DNA of 64,000 bases from positions 62,001 to 126,000 of the forward strand of contig NZ_LMCP01000009.1 in assembly GCF_001425625.1 (NCBI RefSeq), in the 5' to 3' direction. The translations under genes and the position numbers were made by a program. This stretch comes from Mesorhizobium sp. Root102 (GTDB lineage: Bacteria > Pseudomonadota > Alphaproteobacteria > Rhizobiales > Rhizobiaceae). The notes under the pieces were generated by a model. That model did no database searches. It had not been told where the DNA came from and saw only the letters and a list, made by a program, of their open reading frames with translations. Positions 8,923 through 18,441 of this stretch are shown here, one piece after another. Position 1 is the first letter of the stretch; the number at the start of each line of letters is the position of its first letter.

Positions 8923-9373
8923 CGAGGCTCTTTTTCTGGAGCTCGGCGCCGTCAACCAGTATTGGGTACATTTCCGTCTGCTTGAGGACTGGGGATACGC
9001 CAAGCTGGCCAAGAAGGAGCGCGCGGAATCGATCGAAGAGATGAACCATGCCGACAAGCTCGTGGCCCGCATCATCTTCCTGGAAGGCCATCCGAACCTG
9101 CAGTCCGTGGCGCCGCTGCGCATCGGGCAGAACGTCAAGGAAGTGCTCGAATCCGACCTTGCCGGCGAATATGACGCGCGTACAGCCTACAAGCGCTCGC
9201 GCGAAATCTGCAACGAAGCCGGCGACTACGTGACCATGAAATTGTTCGAGGAATTGCTGACTGACGAGGAAGGTCATATCGACTTCCTCGAGACGCAGCT
9301 CGACCTGCTTGCCTCGATCGGCGAGGAAAAATACGGCCAGCTCAACGCCGCATCGGCGGGCGAGGCGGAGTAA
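8888..9373 (+). CDS. bfr: Bacterioferritin
   Basis: A 161-residue subunit of the 24-mer haem-containing iron store. All ferroxidase ligands are at canonical positions: Glu18, Glu51, His54, Glu94, Glu127 and His130. Met52, the haem ligand, is present in [11 protein letters not shown], so this is a true Bfr. It lies directly after bfd and only 12 bases before the di-haem oxidoreductase gene. The position under an Irr box suggests expression when iron and haem are plentiful. Confidence 0.97.
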   Translation: MKGDPQIIERLNEALFLELGAVNQYWVHFRLLEDWGYAKLAKKERAESIEEMNHADKLVARIIFLEGHPNLQSVAPLRIGQNVKEVLESDLAGEYDARTAYKRSREICNEAGDYVTMKLFEELLTDEEGHIDFLETQLDLLASIGEEKYGQLNAASAGEAE

Positions 9374-9385
9374 GGGCATGCGGGA

Positions 9386-10987
9386 ATGCGGCGCCTGCTA
9401 GAATTCGTGCGCCGCTCGCGGCGGGCCGATGGCTCGCCGCCCCTTGAGAAAACGCCGGCCAGACTGGCGCGTCGGCGCTGCGTCATCCTCGTGGTGGCGC
9501 TCACCTCTTCCGCGATGGCCGGTGACCTTCAGCCTGCCGTCCTCGCCACCACGCGCACCGACCTCAATGTGAAGGATCAGGCGCGCGTCACCGCCATCAC
9601 CAGGCCGACCACTGATTTTTCCAGACCCGAGCAATTCGAACTGATGCAAGGCGGCGCCGGTACGTCCAGGAAGGACGTCAGCCGCGATTCCTTCTCGCAA
9701 CCCTCGGCCAACATCAACTTCGAGGAAGAGGGCGACTTCAAGCTCGGCAATGCCCTTTTCCGCAAGAACTGGGTGTCGTCGCCATCCTCGACGCAGGCGT
9801 CGGACGGGCTCGGCCCGCTGTTCAACGAACGCGCATGCCAGAACTGTCATCTGAAGGATGGCCGCGGCCGTCCGCCGCAAGGCGACGCCGGCACGACGTC
9901 GATGTTCCTGCGGCTGGCTCGGGAGGCCAGCAACGCGGAAGAGAAGGCAGCGCTTGCCGAACACAAGGTGCTCAACTTTCCCGACCCGGTCTACGGCACG
10001 CAGTTGCAGGAACTGGCCGTTCCCGGCCTGCGCGGCGAAGGCAGGATGCATGTCGACTATCAGGAACGTAAGGTGACACTGTCGGACGGCACCGTGATTT
10101 CCTTGCGCAAGCCCAGCTATTCGGTCACCAATCCAGACTATGGGCCGCTCGATCCGCGCACCACGCTGTCGCCGCGCCTGACGCCGCCGATGATCGGCCT
10201 TGGCCTGATCGAACAGATCGCACCGGCGGATATTCTTGCCCGCGCCGACCCCGACGACCGGGACGGCGACGGCATTTCCGGCGGGCCGAACATCGTGCGC
10301 GACGGCCAAAGCGGCGAACTGACGCTTGGCCGTTTCGGCTGGAAGGCGCAGACGGCGTCGATCCGCCAGCAGACGGCGGACGCCTTTGCCGGCGACATCG
10401 GCATCTCGACGCCGGAAGAGCCCAAACACTGGGGCGACTGTACAGCCGCGCAGGCCAAATGCCTCGCCATGCCGAACGGCGTGCAGCAGCGTCTCGGCCC
10501 AGTGGAGGCGCCGCCGCCGGTGACGGACCTCGTCACCTTCTATTCGCAGAACCTGGCCGTGCCGGCGCGCCGCGACCTCGACACGCCACAAGTGCTCGTC
10601 GGCAAGAAAATCTTCTACGAGATCGGCTGCATTGCCTGCCACACACCGAAATTCGTCACCCGTCGCGGCTCGCCCAACAAGGCGCAGGCCTTCCAGTTGA
10701 TCTGGCCCTATTCCGACTTCCTGCTGCACGACATGGGGCCTGATCTGGCTGATGGCCAGGCGGTGGGTGATGCGACGGGCAATGAGTGGCGCACGCCGCC
10801 ACTATGGGGCATCGGCCTGACCGAGACGGTCAACGGCAATTCTTTCTTCCTGCATGATGGGCGCGCGCGCAGCCTGACCGAGGCCATCCTGTGGCATGGC
10901 GGCGAAGCGCGGAAGGCACGCGACCGCTTTGCCGTCGCCAACGCGGCCGACCGCGATGCGCTGCTCAAATTCCTGGAGTCACTGTGA
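9386..10987 (+). CDS. Di-haem c-type thiol oxidoreductase-like protein (COG3488)
   Basis: A 533-residue periplasmic cytochrome of the DHOR family. Two haem c attachment motifs are present: CQNCH at 151-155 and CIACH at 415-419. A hydrophobic segment after an Arg-rich N-terminus (VILVVALTSSAMA) looks like a signal peptide. The family is called a predicted thiol oxidoreductase, but its substrate is not established. In iron clusters it is found beside imelysins, so redox conversion of iron during uptake is a reasonable inference. Its stop TGA shares one base with the ATG of the next gene. Confidence 0.88.
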   Translation: MRRLLEFVRRSRRADGSPPLEKTPARLARRRCVILVVALTSSAMAGDLQPAVLATTRTDLNVKDQARVTAITRPTTDFSRPEQFELMQGGAGTSRKDVSRDSFSQPSANINFEEEGDFKLGNALFRKNWVSSPSSTQASDGLGPLFNERACQNCHLKDGRGRPPQGDAGTTSMFLRLAREASNAEEKAALAEHKVLNFPDPVYGTQLQELAVPGLRGEGRMHVDYQERKVTLSDGTVISLRKPSYSVTNPDYGPLDPRTTLSPRLTPPMIGLGLIEQIAPADILARADPDDRDGDGISGGPNIVRDGQSGELTLGRFGWKAQTASIRQQTADAFAGDIGISTPEEPKHWGDCTAAQAKCLAMPNGVQQRLGPVEAPPPVTDLVTFYSQNLAVPARRDLDTPQVLVGKKIFYEIGCIACHTPKFVTRRGSPNKAQAFQLIWPYSDFLLHDMGPDLADGQAVGDATGNEWRTPPLWGIGLTETVNGNSFFLHDGRARSLTEAILWHGGEARKARDRFAVANAADRDALLKFLESL

Positions 10988-12066
10988 TGCTCAAGCGCTC
11001 TGCATTGTTTCTCGTCCTTCCGCTGGCTCTGCTGGGCGTCGTCCCGGCGTCTGCTGCGGTCAAAGCCTCAGAAATCATCCAGCGGGCGATCGACGGCTTT
11101 GTCCGCCCGGCCTATGCAGGGCTGCATCAGCACGCGGAAGCCTTGACAAAGGCGATGCACGAGCTCTGCGAAGCGCCCTCGCAAGGAGAACTTGATGCCG
11201 TGCGCTCTGAATTTTCCGCCACAGTCTATGCCTGGTCGTCGGCCGAAATCATCGGCTTCGGACCGATCAAGGAGAACAACCGGCTGGAACGCATGCTGTT
11301 CTGGCCAGATCGCAAGAGCATCGGCCTGAAGCAGGTGCAGGCAGCGCTGTCGGCCAAGGATCCGACCGCAACCGACCCGGCACAGCTGGCCGGCAAGAGT
11401 GTCGCCATGCAGGGGCTGGGCGCGCTGGAGTTCGTGCTTTACGGCGACGGCGCCGATGCGCTGGCAGGCAAGGATGATCCCTATCGCTGCGCTTATGGCG
11501 CGGCGGTTGCCGGCAACATCGAAACCATGGCCGGTGAGGTCAGCGCCGCCTGGAACAAGCCGGACGGCTTTGCTGCACTTTGGGCCAATCCCGGACCGCG
11601 GACCGCGCTCTACCGCGACGGCAACGAAGCGGTGACGGAACTGGTCGGCGTCTTCATCAATGAGCTGGAAATGGTCCGCGATGTGCGCCTGAAAGGGTTT
11701 TTCGGCGGCAAGCCGGATGCGGACAAGCCGAAACAGGCGATCTACTGGCGCTCGCAAAACACTACCGCGTCACTGGCTGGAAATCTCTCCGGCATCGATA
11801 CGCTGTTCCAAGCCTCGAAGCTCGGCGACGCCCTGCCGCCCGATGCTCGCTGGATGGCCGAATCGATCCACATCCAGCTGGTCAACGGTGTCGCCACCGC
11901 AAAATCCATTCAGGGACCGATCGACAAGGCGCTTGTCGATCCGGCGCTGCGGGACAAACTCGACCATTTCGCGCTGATCACCTCCAGCCTTTCGACCCTG
12001 ATCGGCACCAGATTGACCGCTGAATTCGGCCTGACCGCCGGCTTTTCGTCGCTGGATGGGGACTGA
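10987..12066 (+). CDS. Imelysin-like periplasmic protein (COG3489)
   Basis: A 359-residue exported protein with the signal peptide MLKRSALFLVLPLALLGVV. The imelysin fold is suggested by helical content and by FVLYGD, which resembles FLLWGQD of IrpA. The family GxHxxE motif appears here as G143-L-G145-A-L-E148, so the metal-binding His is replaced by Gly. It is distinct from the upstream IrpA and likely has a different, perhaps structural, role. ATG 10987 overlaps the previous stop by one base. The order COG3487-3488-3489-3490 is a recognised iron-regulated gene group. Confidence 0.85.
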   Translation: MLKRSALFLVLPLALLGVVPASAAVKASEIIQRAIDGFVRPAYAGLHQHAEALTKAMHELCEAPSQGELDAVRSEFSATVYAWSSAEIIGFGPIKENNRLERMLFWPDRKSIGLKQVQAALSAKDPTATDPAQLAGKSVAMQGLGALEFVLYGDGADALAGKDDPYRCAYGAAVAGNIETMAGEVSAAWNKPDGFAALWANPGPRTALYRDGNEAVTELVGVFINELEMVRDVRLKGFFGGKPDADKPKQAIYWRSQNTTASLAGNLSGIDTLFQASKLGDALPPDARWMAESIHIQLVNGVATAKSIQGPIDKALVDPALRDKLDHFALITSSLSTLIGTRLTAEFGLTAGFSSLDGD

Positions 12067-12068
12067 TT

Positions 12069-13172
12069 TTGAGGACGCCGCTGATCGACCGCCGCGATTT
12101 TCTGAGGGCCGCAGGCATGGGCTTTGCCGCCGCAATGGCGCCATCGGCTTGGGCGAAGACGCTCGCGGCGGACGCCGTTTTCGCCACCGCCTTCGTCAAG
12201 CGCGACGGCAGCTATGGCGCCGCCGTCCTGTCCGAGGCTGGCAAGGTCCTGCATGCGATCGACCTGCCCGATCGCGGCCACGACGTCACTTTCGATCCGG
12301 TGTCGAAACGCTCGGTGATCTTCGCTCGCCAGCCTGGCACCTTCGCCGTGGTTTTCGACCACTCGGGCCGTGACGCGCCGCTGACCATCGCCAGCGTCGC
12401 CGGCCGGCATTTCTTCGGCCATGGCGTGTTCTCGGCCGACGGTGCGCTGCTCTATGCCACCGAAAACGACTTCGACAACGCCGCTGGCGTCGTCGGCGTC
12501 TACGATGCGCGGGCGAAATTCAGCCGTGTCGGCGAGTTCCCGACCTATGGCATGGGTCCGCACGAGCTTCTGCTGCTGGGCGACGGCAGGACGATCGCGG
12601 TTGCCAATGGCGGCATCGAGACCCATCCGGATTACGGTCGCGCCGAACTCAACATAGCCACCATGAAGCCGTCCTATGCGCTCATAGACCGCGTCACCGG
12701 CGACCTCATCGAGAAACACGAATTGCCGGCCGCACTGCGCCAGCTGTCGATCCGCCACATGGACACGGATCCGTCCGGAACCGTCTGGTTTGGCTGCCAG
12801 TACAGGGGGCCGGGCACCGATCGTCCTTTGCTGGTCGGCCGCGCCGCGCGTGGCAAGGACCTGCAATTGCTCGACATGCCGCAGGACGTTTTGTCCGGCT
12901 TCCGCAACTATATAGGCTCGGTCGCCGCCAATCCGGCTGCCGGAACCGTCGCCGTGTCCTCGCCGGAAGGCAATTCGCTTGTCGTGATCGATTCGGCCAG
13001 CGGCCGGATCGTTTCGACCAGCGCGCTGGTCGAGGTCTGCGGCGTGGCGCCCGACGGAACCGGCTTCATGGCCACCACCGGCGCTGGCGAAATCATCGAG
13101 GGCAGCGGCACGACACGCTCCGAACCTGACTATGTCTGGGACAACCACATGCTGCGCATCGAGCAGGTCTGA
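12069..13172 (+). CDS. DUF1513 family protein (COG3490), Tat-exported
   Basis: A 367-residue protein with a twin-arginine signal (DRRDFLRAAGMGFAAAMAPSA), so it is probably exported folded and perhaps carrying a cofactor. The rest is rich in Gly-Asp beta-strand repeats resembling a beta-propeller (GHGVFSADGALLYATEND, YGMGPHELLLLGDG). Function is unknown. The TTG start lies two bases after the previous stop, and the gene ends the iron cluster. I see no hairpin terminator directly downstream. Confidence 0.85.
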   Translation: MRTPLIDRRDFLRAAGMGFAAAMAPSAWAKTLAADAVFATAFVKRDGSYGAAVLSEAGKVLHAIDLPDRGHDVTFDPVSKRSVIFARQPGTFAVVFDHSGRDAPLTIASVAGRHFFGHGVFSADGALLYATENDFDNAAGVVGVYDARAKFSRVGEFPTYGMGPHELLLLGDGRTIAVANGGIETHPDYGRAELNIATMKPSYALIDRVTGDLIEKHELPAALRQLSIRHMDTDPSGTVWFGCQYRGPGTDRPLLVGRAARGKDLQLLDMPQDVLSGFRNYIGSVAANPAAGTVAVSSPEGNSLVVIDSASGRIVSTSALVEVCGVAPDGTGFMATTGAGEIIEGSGTTRSEPDYVWDNHMLRIEQV

Positions 13173-13276
13173 TAGCTCGCCAGCCGAAGCGAAGCCGCTT
13201 AACAAATTATGCACTATCCCCTTGCGGTGGCGGGCCGTGGCGGGCACAGGGAATTGTTTCTCGAACCGGTCGTTTC

Positions 13277-13954
13277 ATGAAATTGCTTGCCATCGACTGT
13301 GCCGCCAACCTCTGCGCCGCCTGCGTCTATGACGCGACGGCGAAGCAGGAGCTTGGCCGTTCGGTGCTCGATCTCGGCAAGGGCCATGCCGAACAGCTGA
13401 TGGTGGTTATCGCCGAAGCGCTGAAGGCAAGTGCAACCGACTATGCAGGTCTTGGCGCCATTGCCGTCTCCGTCGGCCCCGGTTCCTTCACCGGTCTGCG
13501 TGTCGGCGTCTCGACCGCGCGTGGCCTGGCGCTGGCGCTGAAGGTCCCGGCGATCGGGGTGACGACGCTCGGGGCGCTGGCCACTGAGGCAGCAGCGGCA
13601 TTTCCAGGCCGCGCCGTGCTGGCGGCGCTCGATGCCGGGCGGGAGGAAATCCATGCCGCCCTTTACGATGAAATGTCGGTTTTGACTTACGGTCCGGCGG
13701 TGACCACACTGGCGGAAGCCGTGACCATGGCGACGGAAAGTTCTTCGGTGCTTGCCGGTACTGCGGCAGCGCAGATCGCCACATCGGCGGGGCGCGCTTT
13801 CGATATAGGCCCCGAGAGCGCCACCGCCGATATTGTCACCTATGCCCGTCTGGCCGCCGCCAAAGGCGAAAGCGATAAGCCTAAACCGCTCTATTTGCGC
13901 GGCGCCGACGCCAAGCCGCAGGCTGGGTTCATTCTCTCAAGGCTCAGACCATGA
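13277..13954 (+). CDS. tsaB: tRNA threonylcarbamoyladenosine biosynthesis protein TsaB
   Basis: A 225-residue YeaZ/TsaB protein of the ASKHA fold, partner of TsaD in making t6A37 on ANN-decoding tRNAs in the cytoplasm. The start KLLAIDCAANLCAACVYD and the segment SVGPGSFTGLRVGVSTARGLA are characteristic. Its stop codon lies inside the outer arm of a palindromic repeat, so the last residues are encoded close to that element. rimI follows 61 bases later, a common pairing. Confidence 0.95.
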   Translation: MKLLAIDCAANLCAACVYDATAKQELGRSVLDLGKGHAEQLMVVIAEALKASATDYAGLGAIAVSVGPGSFTGLRVGVSTARGLALALKVPAIGVTTLGALATEAAAAFPGRAVLAALDAGREEIHAALYDEMSVLTYGPAVTTLAEAVTMATESSSVLAGTAAAQIATSAGRAFDIGPESATADIVTYARLAAAKGESDKPKPLYLRGADAKPQAGFILSRLRP

Positions 13955-13995
13955 TCCCGAAAAGTGGTAGCCGGTTTTCGGGAAAGATCATGGTC
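13947..13995. repeat. Dispersed palindromic repeat, type A
   Basis: GACCATGATC (13947-13956) pairs with GATCATGGTC (13986-13995), and inner CCCGAAAA pairs with TTTTCGGG. It overlaps the tsaB stop and precedes rimI. It resembles the elements at 19525 and 37399. Confidence 0.8.
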
Positions 13996-14015
13996 AAACA
14001 AGAAAACGAACATTA

Positions 14016-14510
14016 ATGCGCATACCTTTTCTCCAACCACGCCGCCGCGACTATGCGCTCGAGCCGCTGAAGATCGCCGACAGCCGCGCGGTCTCGCTGC
14101 TGCATCGCGAGGATTTTGTCCGCCCCTGGACCGACGGCGAATTCGCCGCCTTGCTCGAACAGGATACCGTGTTCGGCTATGCGGCGCGGGAAACCGGACA
14201 GGGCGCCAAGCCTCCCGTCGGCTTCGTGCTGGCGAGGCTGGCGGCTGGCGAGGGCGAGATCCTGACTGTCGCGGTGGCGCGATCGCATCGCCGCCAGGGA
14301 TTGGGCTGGCAATTGATGGACGCGGTGCTGCGCGAACTGCACGCGCAGCGCGCCGAAGCGCTGTTCCTCGAGGTCGACGAGACCAATGTCGCGGCGATCG
14401 CGCTCTATCGGCGACTGGGCTTCCGCGAGGTCGGCAAGCGGCCGAATTACTACAGGTCGCCGGAACACGGACCGACCGGCGCGCTTGTCATGCGCCGCGA
14501 TCTTCGCTAG
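14016..14510 (+). CDS. rimI: Ribosomal protein S18 alanine N-acetyltransferase (GNAT)
   Basis: A 164-residue GNAT acetyltransferase placed directly after tsaB, as in many bacteria. The acetyl-CoA loop is VARSHRRQGLGWQLM, and the tail FLEVDETNVAAIALYRRLGF matches the RimI signature. It would acetylate the N-terminal Ala of S18; other N-terminal substrates are possible in this family. Confidence 0.9.
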   Translation: MRIPFLQPRRRDYALEPLKIADSRAVSLLHREDFVRPWTDGEFAALLEQDTVFGYAARETGQGAKPPVGFVLARLAAGEGEILTVAVARSHRRQGLGWQLMDAVLRELHAQRAEALFLEVDETNVAAIALYRRLGFREVGKRPNYYRSPEHGPTGALVMRRDLR

Positions 14511-14530
14511 CGAGACGGCGGGGTAGGGCG

Positions 14531-15331
14531 ATGATCAAGAAAATCAGGATTTTCCTGGCGCTGGGCCTCGTTGTCGCCGGCTCATTGGTCCTCGTGCCAT
14601 TGCAGATACTGTCGATGAAGACCGGCTGGTGGCCGGAAACCGTCATCCTCAAGATCTGGCACAGGCTGATCATCAGGGCGCTCGGCATGCGCATCCATGT
14701 CAAGGGTACGCTCTCCGACAAGCGCCCACTGCTGGTTGCCTCCAACCACATCTCCTGGACCGACATCATGGTGCTCGGCTCCAAGGTCGATGTGAAGTTC
14801 ATCGCCAGGGCGGATATGGAAGGCTGGCCGCTGATCGGCATGCTGTCGAAGCTGCAGCGCACCGTGTTCATCGAGCGCGAACGCAAGCGTTCCTCGGGCG
14901 ACCAGGCAAGCGAGATCGCCAGCCGCATGGCCAAGGGCGATGCCATGGTGCTGTTTGCCGAGGGCTCGACGGGCGACGGCAACATGATCCTGCCGTTCAA
15001 GAGCACCCTCTTTGGCGCCGCCTCGATGGCCATTTCGGAAGGCGCCGCCGAGCAGGTCTTCATCCAGCCGGTGGCGATCGCCTACACGCGCCTGCACGGC
15101 GTGCCGCTCGGCCGCCGCCACCGGCCGCTTGCCGCCTGGATCGGTGATGAGGATTTGATGCCGCATCTCAAGGTTTTGCTGGCGGAGGGCGCCCTCGACG
15201 TCGAGGTGCATTTCGGCGAACCGATCGCCTTTTCCAAGGGTTCGAACCGCAAGGAAACGTCGAAACTGATGGAAAGCCAGGTGCGTGAGATGATGCAGGC
15301 AGGGCTTGCTGATCCGCGCCCGAGCCGCTAG
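14531..15331 (+). CDS. plsC: 1-acyl-sn-glycerol-3-phosphate acyltransferase
   Basis: Adds the second acyl chain to lysophosphatidic acid, giving phosphatidic acid for membrane lipids. The 266-residue protein has an N-terminal membrane helix ([20 protein letters not shown]), the catalytic HX4D motif (NHISWTD) and an FAEGST block in place of the usual EGTR. ATG 14531 follows a purine-rich site and is 20 bases after rimI. Many PlsC-like proteins acylate other lipids such as ornithine lipids, so substrate is only inferred. Confidence 0.87.
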   Translation: MIKKIRIFLALGLVVAGSLVLVPLQILSMKTGWWPETVILKIWHRLIIRALGMRIHVKGTLSDKRPLLVASNHISWTDIMVLGSKVDVKFIARADMEGWPLIGMLSKLQRTVFIERERKRSSGDQASEIASRMAKGDAMVLFAEGSTGDGNMILPFKSTLFGAASMAISEGAAEQVFIQPVAIAYTRLHGVPLGRRHRPLAAWIGDEDLMPHLKVLLAEGALDVEVHFGEPIAFSKGSNRKETSKLMESQVREMMQAGLADPRPSR

Positions 15332-15404
15332 CCCCGGCTGCGCCCACAGGCGCATGCCGAGAATCGTCTGTTTTTTGTCACGGAAAGGCGTTAGAAGCCG
15401 CCAG

Positions 15405-16817
15405 ATGGACTTGAACACGATAGAGCGTGACGACATCGCCGCCACGGCCGAAGGGATGGCCGCCGCGCCGGCTGCAGCGACCAGGAAGGTCTTCATCAAG
15501 ACCTATGGCTGCCAGATGAACGTCTATGATTCACAGCGCATGACCGATGCGCTGGCCGCCGACGGCTATTCCGCGACCGATGCCATCGGCGAGGCCGACC
15601 TTGTGCTGCTCAACACCTGCCACATCAGGGAGAAGGCGGCCGAAAAGGTCTATTCCGAGCTCGGCCGTATCCGCGATATGAAGGCCGAACGTGCCTTGGC
15701 CGGGCGTGGGATGCTGGTAGGTGTCGCCGGCTGCGTGGCGCAGGCCGAAGGCGCCGAGATCATCCGCCGTTCGCCGGCCGTCGACCTGGTCATCGGCCCG
15801 CAGACCTATCACCGGCTGCCGGACGTGCTGGCGCGGGTGCGCGGCGGCGAGAAGATCGTCGAAACCGACTACGCCATCGAGGACAAGTTCGAGCATCTGC
15901 CGCAGCCGAAGCGCGCCGAGGTCATCAAGCGTGGTGTCACCGCCTTCCTCACCGTGCAGGAAGGTTGCGACAAGTTCTGCACCTTCTGCGTCGTGCCTTA
16001 CACCAGAGGCTCCGAAGTCTCCCGGCCGGTGGCGCAGATTGTTGCGGAGGCTGAGCGCCTGGCGGCAGCCGGCGTGCGCGAAGTGACGCTGCTTGGCCAG
16101 AACGTCAATGCCTGGCATGGTCGGGGCGAGAACGGCGAGGAGTGGGGCCTCGGCCGCCTGCTGTTCAGGCTCGCCGAAATTCCTGGCTTGGCGCGGCTGC
16201 GCTACACCACCAGCCATCCGCGCGACATGGATGACGAGCTGATATTGGCCCACCGCGATCTGCCGGCGTTGATGCCCTATCTGCATCTGCCGGTACAATC
16301 AGGCTCCGACCGCATCCTCAAGGCGATGAATCGCCGCCACACGGCGAAGGATTATCTGGCGCTGCTCGACCGCATCCGCGCCGCCCGGCCTGACATCGCG
16401 CTTTCCGGTGATTTCATCGTTGGCTTCCCCGGTGAGACAGAAGCGGATTTCGAGGCGACCATGGAACTGGTGCGCCAGGTGAATTACGCCTCGGCCTTCT
16501 CGTTCAAATATTCGCCTCGTCCCGGCACGCCGGGCGCCGAAATGCCCGATCATGTGCCGGAAAAGGTCAAGCACGAGCGCCTGCAACGGCTGCAGGCCCT
16601 GCTTCTGAAGCAGCAGCAGGATTTCGGCTTGAGCCTCGTCGGCAGCACCATCGACACGCTGATCGAGAAGCCCGGCCGTCAGGCTGGCCAGAAGGTGGGC
16701 CGCTCGCCATGGTTGCAGCCGGTTATTGTTGATGAAAAGGCCGGCGAAATCGGTGACATTATCCAGGTGCGAATCACGAAGACAGGTTACAACAGCCTGT
16801 TCGCCGAATTGGCCTGA
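15405..16817 (+). CDS. miaB: tRNA-2-methylthio-N6-isopentenyladenosine synthase (radical SAM)
   Basis: Methylthiolates i6A37 of tRNA. The 470-residue protein has the N-terminal MTTase domain ([15 protein letters not shown]), the radical-SAM cluster motif CxxxCxxC ([11 protein letters not shown]), and a C-terminal TRAM domain. Start at ATG 15405 removes an unlikely Arg-rich extension. phoH and ybeY follow, an order conserved in alphaproteobacteria. Confidence 0.96.
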   Translation: MDLNTIERDDIAATAEGMAAAPAAATRKVFIKTYGCQMNVYDSQRMTDALAADGYSATDAIGEADLVLLNTCHIREKAAEKVYSELGRIRDMKAERALAGRGMLVGVAGCVAQAEGAEIIRRSPAVDLVIGPQTYHRLPDVLARVRGGEKIVETDYAIEDKFEHLPQPKRAEVIKRGVTAFLTVQEGCDKFCTFCVVPYTRGSEVSRPVAQIVAEAERLAAAGVREVTLLGQNVNAWHGRGENGEEWGLGRLLFRLAEIPGLARLRYTTSHPRDMDDELILAHRDLPALMPYLHLPVQSGSDRILKAMNRRHTAKDYLALLDRIRAARPDIALSGDFIVGFPGETEADFEATMELVRQVNYASAFSFKYSPRPGTPGAEMPDHVPEKVKHERLQRLQALLLKQQQDFGLSLVGSTIDTLIEKPGRQAGQKVGRSPWLQPVIVDEKAGEIGDIIQVRITKTGYNSLFAELA

Positions 16818-16844
16818 GGGGTCTCGGCAGATGAGGAGAGACGG

Positions 16845-17894
16845 TTGAGCGCAGCAGAGCTGAAGAACCTGCCCCCGGTACCGGCATCTGGGGCTTCTGA
16901 CATGGCGCACATCGTTCTGACTTTCGACAACAACAAGCTTGCCAGCGCCCTTTACGGTCAGTTCGACGAAAATCTCGCCCGGCTCGAGCAGAAGCTCGGC
17001 GTCGACATCCGCTCGCGCGGCAACCAGCTTACCATCAAGGGTTCGGCGTCGGCTGCCGAGCAGGCGCGCCGCGCCCTGGACAATCTTTATGGCATTCTCC
17101 AGAAGGGCGTCGATATCGGCCAGTCCGACGTCGACGGCGCCGTGCGCATGGCGATCGCCGCCGACGATCAGCTGACGCTGCCGACTCTGGAGCGCAAGGG
17201 CAAGGTCTCCGCCGCCCAGATCGCCACCCGCAAGAAGACGATCTATGCCCGCTCGCTCAACCAGGACGCCTATATGCGGGCGCTGGAACGGTCAGAGCTG
17301 GTGTTCGGCATCGGCCCGGCCGGCACCGGCAAGACCTATCTGGCGGTGGCGCATGCGGCGATGCTGCTCGAGCGCGGTATGGTCGAGCGCATCATTCTCT
17401 CGCGACCGGCGGTTGAGGCCGGCGAGCGGCTCGGCTTCCTGCCCGGCGACATGAAGGAGAAGGTCGATCCCTATCTGCGGCCGCTCTACGATGCGCTTTA
17501 CGACATGATGCCGGCCGACAAGGTCGAGCGCGCCATTGCCGCCGAAGTCATCGAGATCGCGCCGCTCGCCTTCATGCGTGGCCGCACGCTGGCGCATGCC
17601 GCGGTTATCCTTGACGAGGCGCAGAACACCACGCCGATGCAGATGAAGATGTTCTTGACCCGTCTCGGCGAGAACTCGCGCATGATCGTCACCGGCGATC
17701 CGACCCAGATCGACCTTCCCTCGAACACCAAATCGGGGCTGGTCGAAGCCTTGCGGGTGCTGGACGGCGTGGCAGGCGCGGTCACCGTGCGCTTCAACGA
17801 TGGCGACGTGGTTCGCCATCCGCTGGTGGCGGAAATCGTCAGGGCCTACGACCGGGACGCCAAGCTGGCGCGCGGCCTCGGCGCCGAGAATTGA
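16845..17894 (+). CDS. PhoH-like ATPase (YbeZ)
   Basis: A 349-residue cytoplasmic P-loop ATPase, usually encoded with the RNase YbeY and thought to assist RNA or ribosome metabolism. Walker A is GPAGTGKTYLA and Walker B lies in AAVILDEAQN; a KH-like region precedes them. TTG 16845 is chosen because GAGGAGAG lies five bases upstream. ybeY starts 18 bases after its stop. Confidence 0.93.
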   Translation: MSAAELKNLPPVPASGASDMAHIVLTFDNNKLASALYGQFDENLARLEQKLGVDIRSRGNQLTIKGSASAAEQARRALDNLYGILQKGVDIGQSDVDGAVRMAIAADDQLTLPTLERKGKVSAAQIATRKKTIYARSLNQDAYMRALERSELVFGIGPAGTGKTYLAVAHAAMLLERGMVERIILSRPAVEAGERLGFLPGDMKEKVDPYLRPLYDALYDMMPADKVERAIAAEVIEIAPLAFMRGRTLAHAAVILDEAQNTTPMQMKMFLTRLGENSRMIVTGDPTQIDLPSNTKSGLVEALRVLDGVAGAVTVRFNDGDVVRHPLVAEIVRAYDRDAKLARGLGAEN

Positions 17895-17912
17895 TTTTGA
17901 CGATGCGGCTTC

Positions 17913-18413
17913 ATGCCTGAGGACATAATATCCGGCGACGGGGCACTTCCCGTCGACATCGATATATCTGTCGAAGCGGGCAACTGGCCCGATGAGGCAA
18001 GCCTGACGCGGCTGGTCGATCGCGCTGTCGCGGCTGCTTTTGCCGAGTCCGGCGCGGCGGGCCGTTCCGAACTCAGCCTCGTTTTTTCCGACGACGCCCA
18101 TATCCGGACCCTCAACGCCGGCTGGCGCGGCAAGGATAAACCGACCAACGTCTTGTCTTTCCCGGCTTTTCCGTTTGTGCAAGGCGGCCCGCTGCCGCCG
18201 ATGCTGGGCGATATCGTGCTCGCCGCCGAGACGGTCACGCGCGAAGCGGCACTGGAAGACAAGCCTCTCGAGAACCATATCACCCATCTCGTCATCCATG
18301 GCCTGCTGCACTTGCTGGGCTACGATCACGAGACCGACACCGAGGCCGAGGCGATGGAAGCCATCGAACGCGCAGCGCTCGCAAGGCTTGCCATTCCCGA
18401 TCCCTACGCGTAA
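17913..18413 (+). CDS. ybeY: Endoribonuclease YbeY (rRNA maturation factor)
   Basis: A 166-residue UPF0054 metalloprotein acting in 16S rRNA 3'-end maturation and ribosome quality control. The zinc motif is intact: [14 protein letters not shown] carries the three His ligands. The preceding NVLSFPAF segment is also conserved. It is flanked by phoH and a CBS-domain gene. Confidence 0.96.
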   Translation: MPEDIISGDGALPVDIDISVEAGNWPDEASLTRLVDRAVAAAFAESGAAGRSELSLVFSDDAHIRTLNAGWRGKDKPTNVLSFPAFPFVQGGPLPPMLGDIVLAAETVTREAALEDKPLENHITHLVIHGLLHLLGYDHETDTEAEAMEAIERAALARLAIPDPYA

Positions 18414-18441
18414 CTACTTCTGATCAATTGACCGGACGACG

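Noticed and set aside
13964..14530. Extended N-terminus of the plsC reading frame covering rimI
   Set aside because: It overlaps rimI in another frame, is Arg-rich and without motifs; ATG 14531 gives a normal PlsC length.
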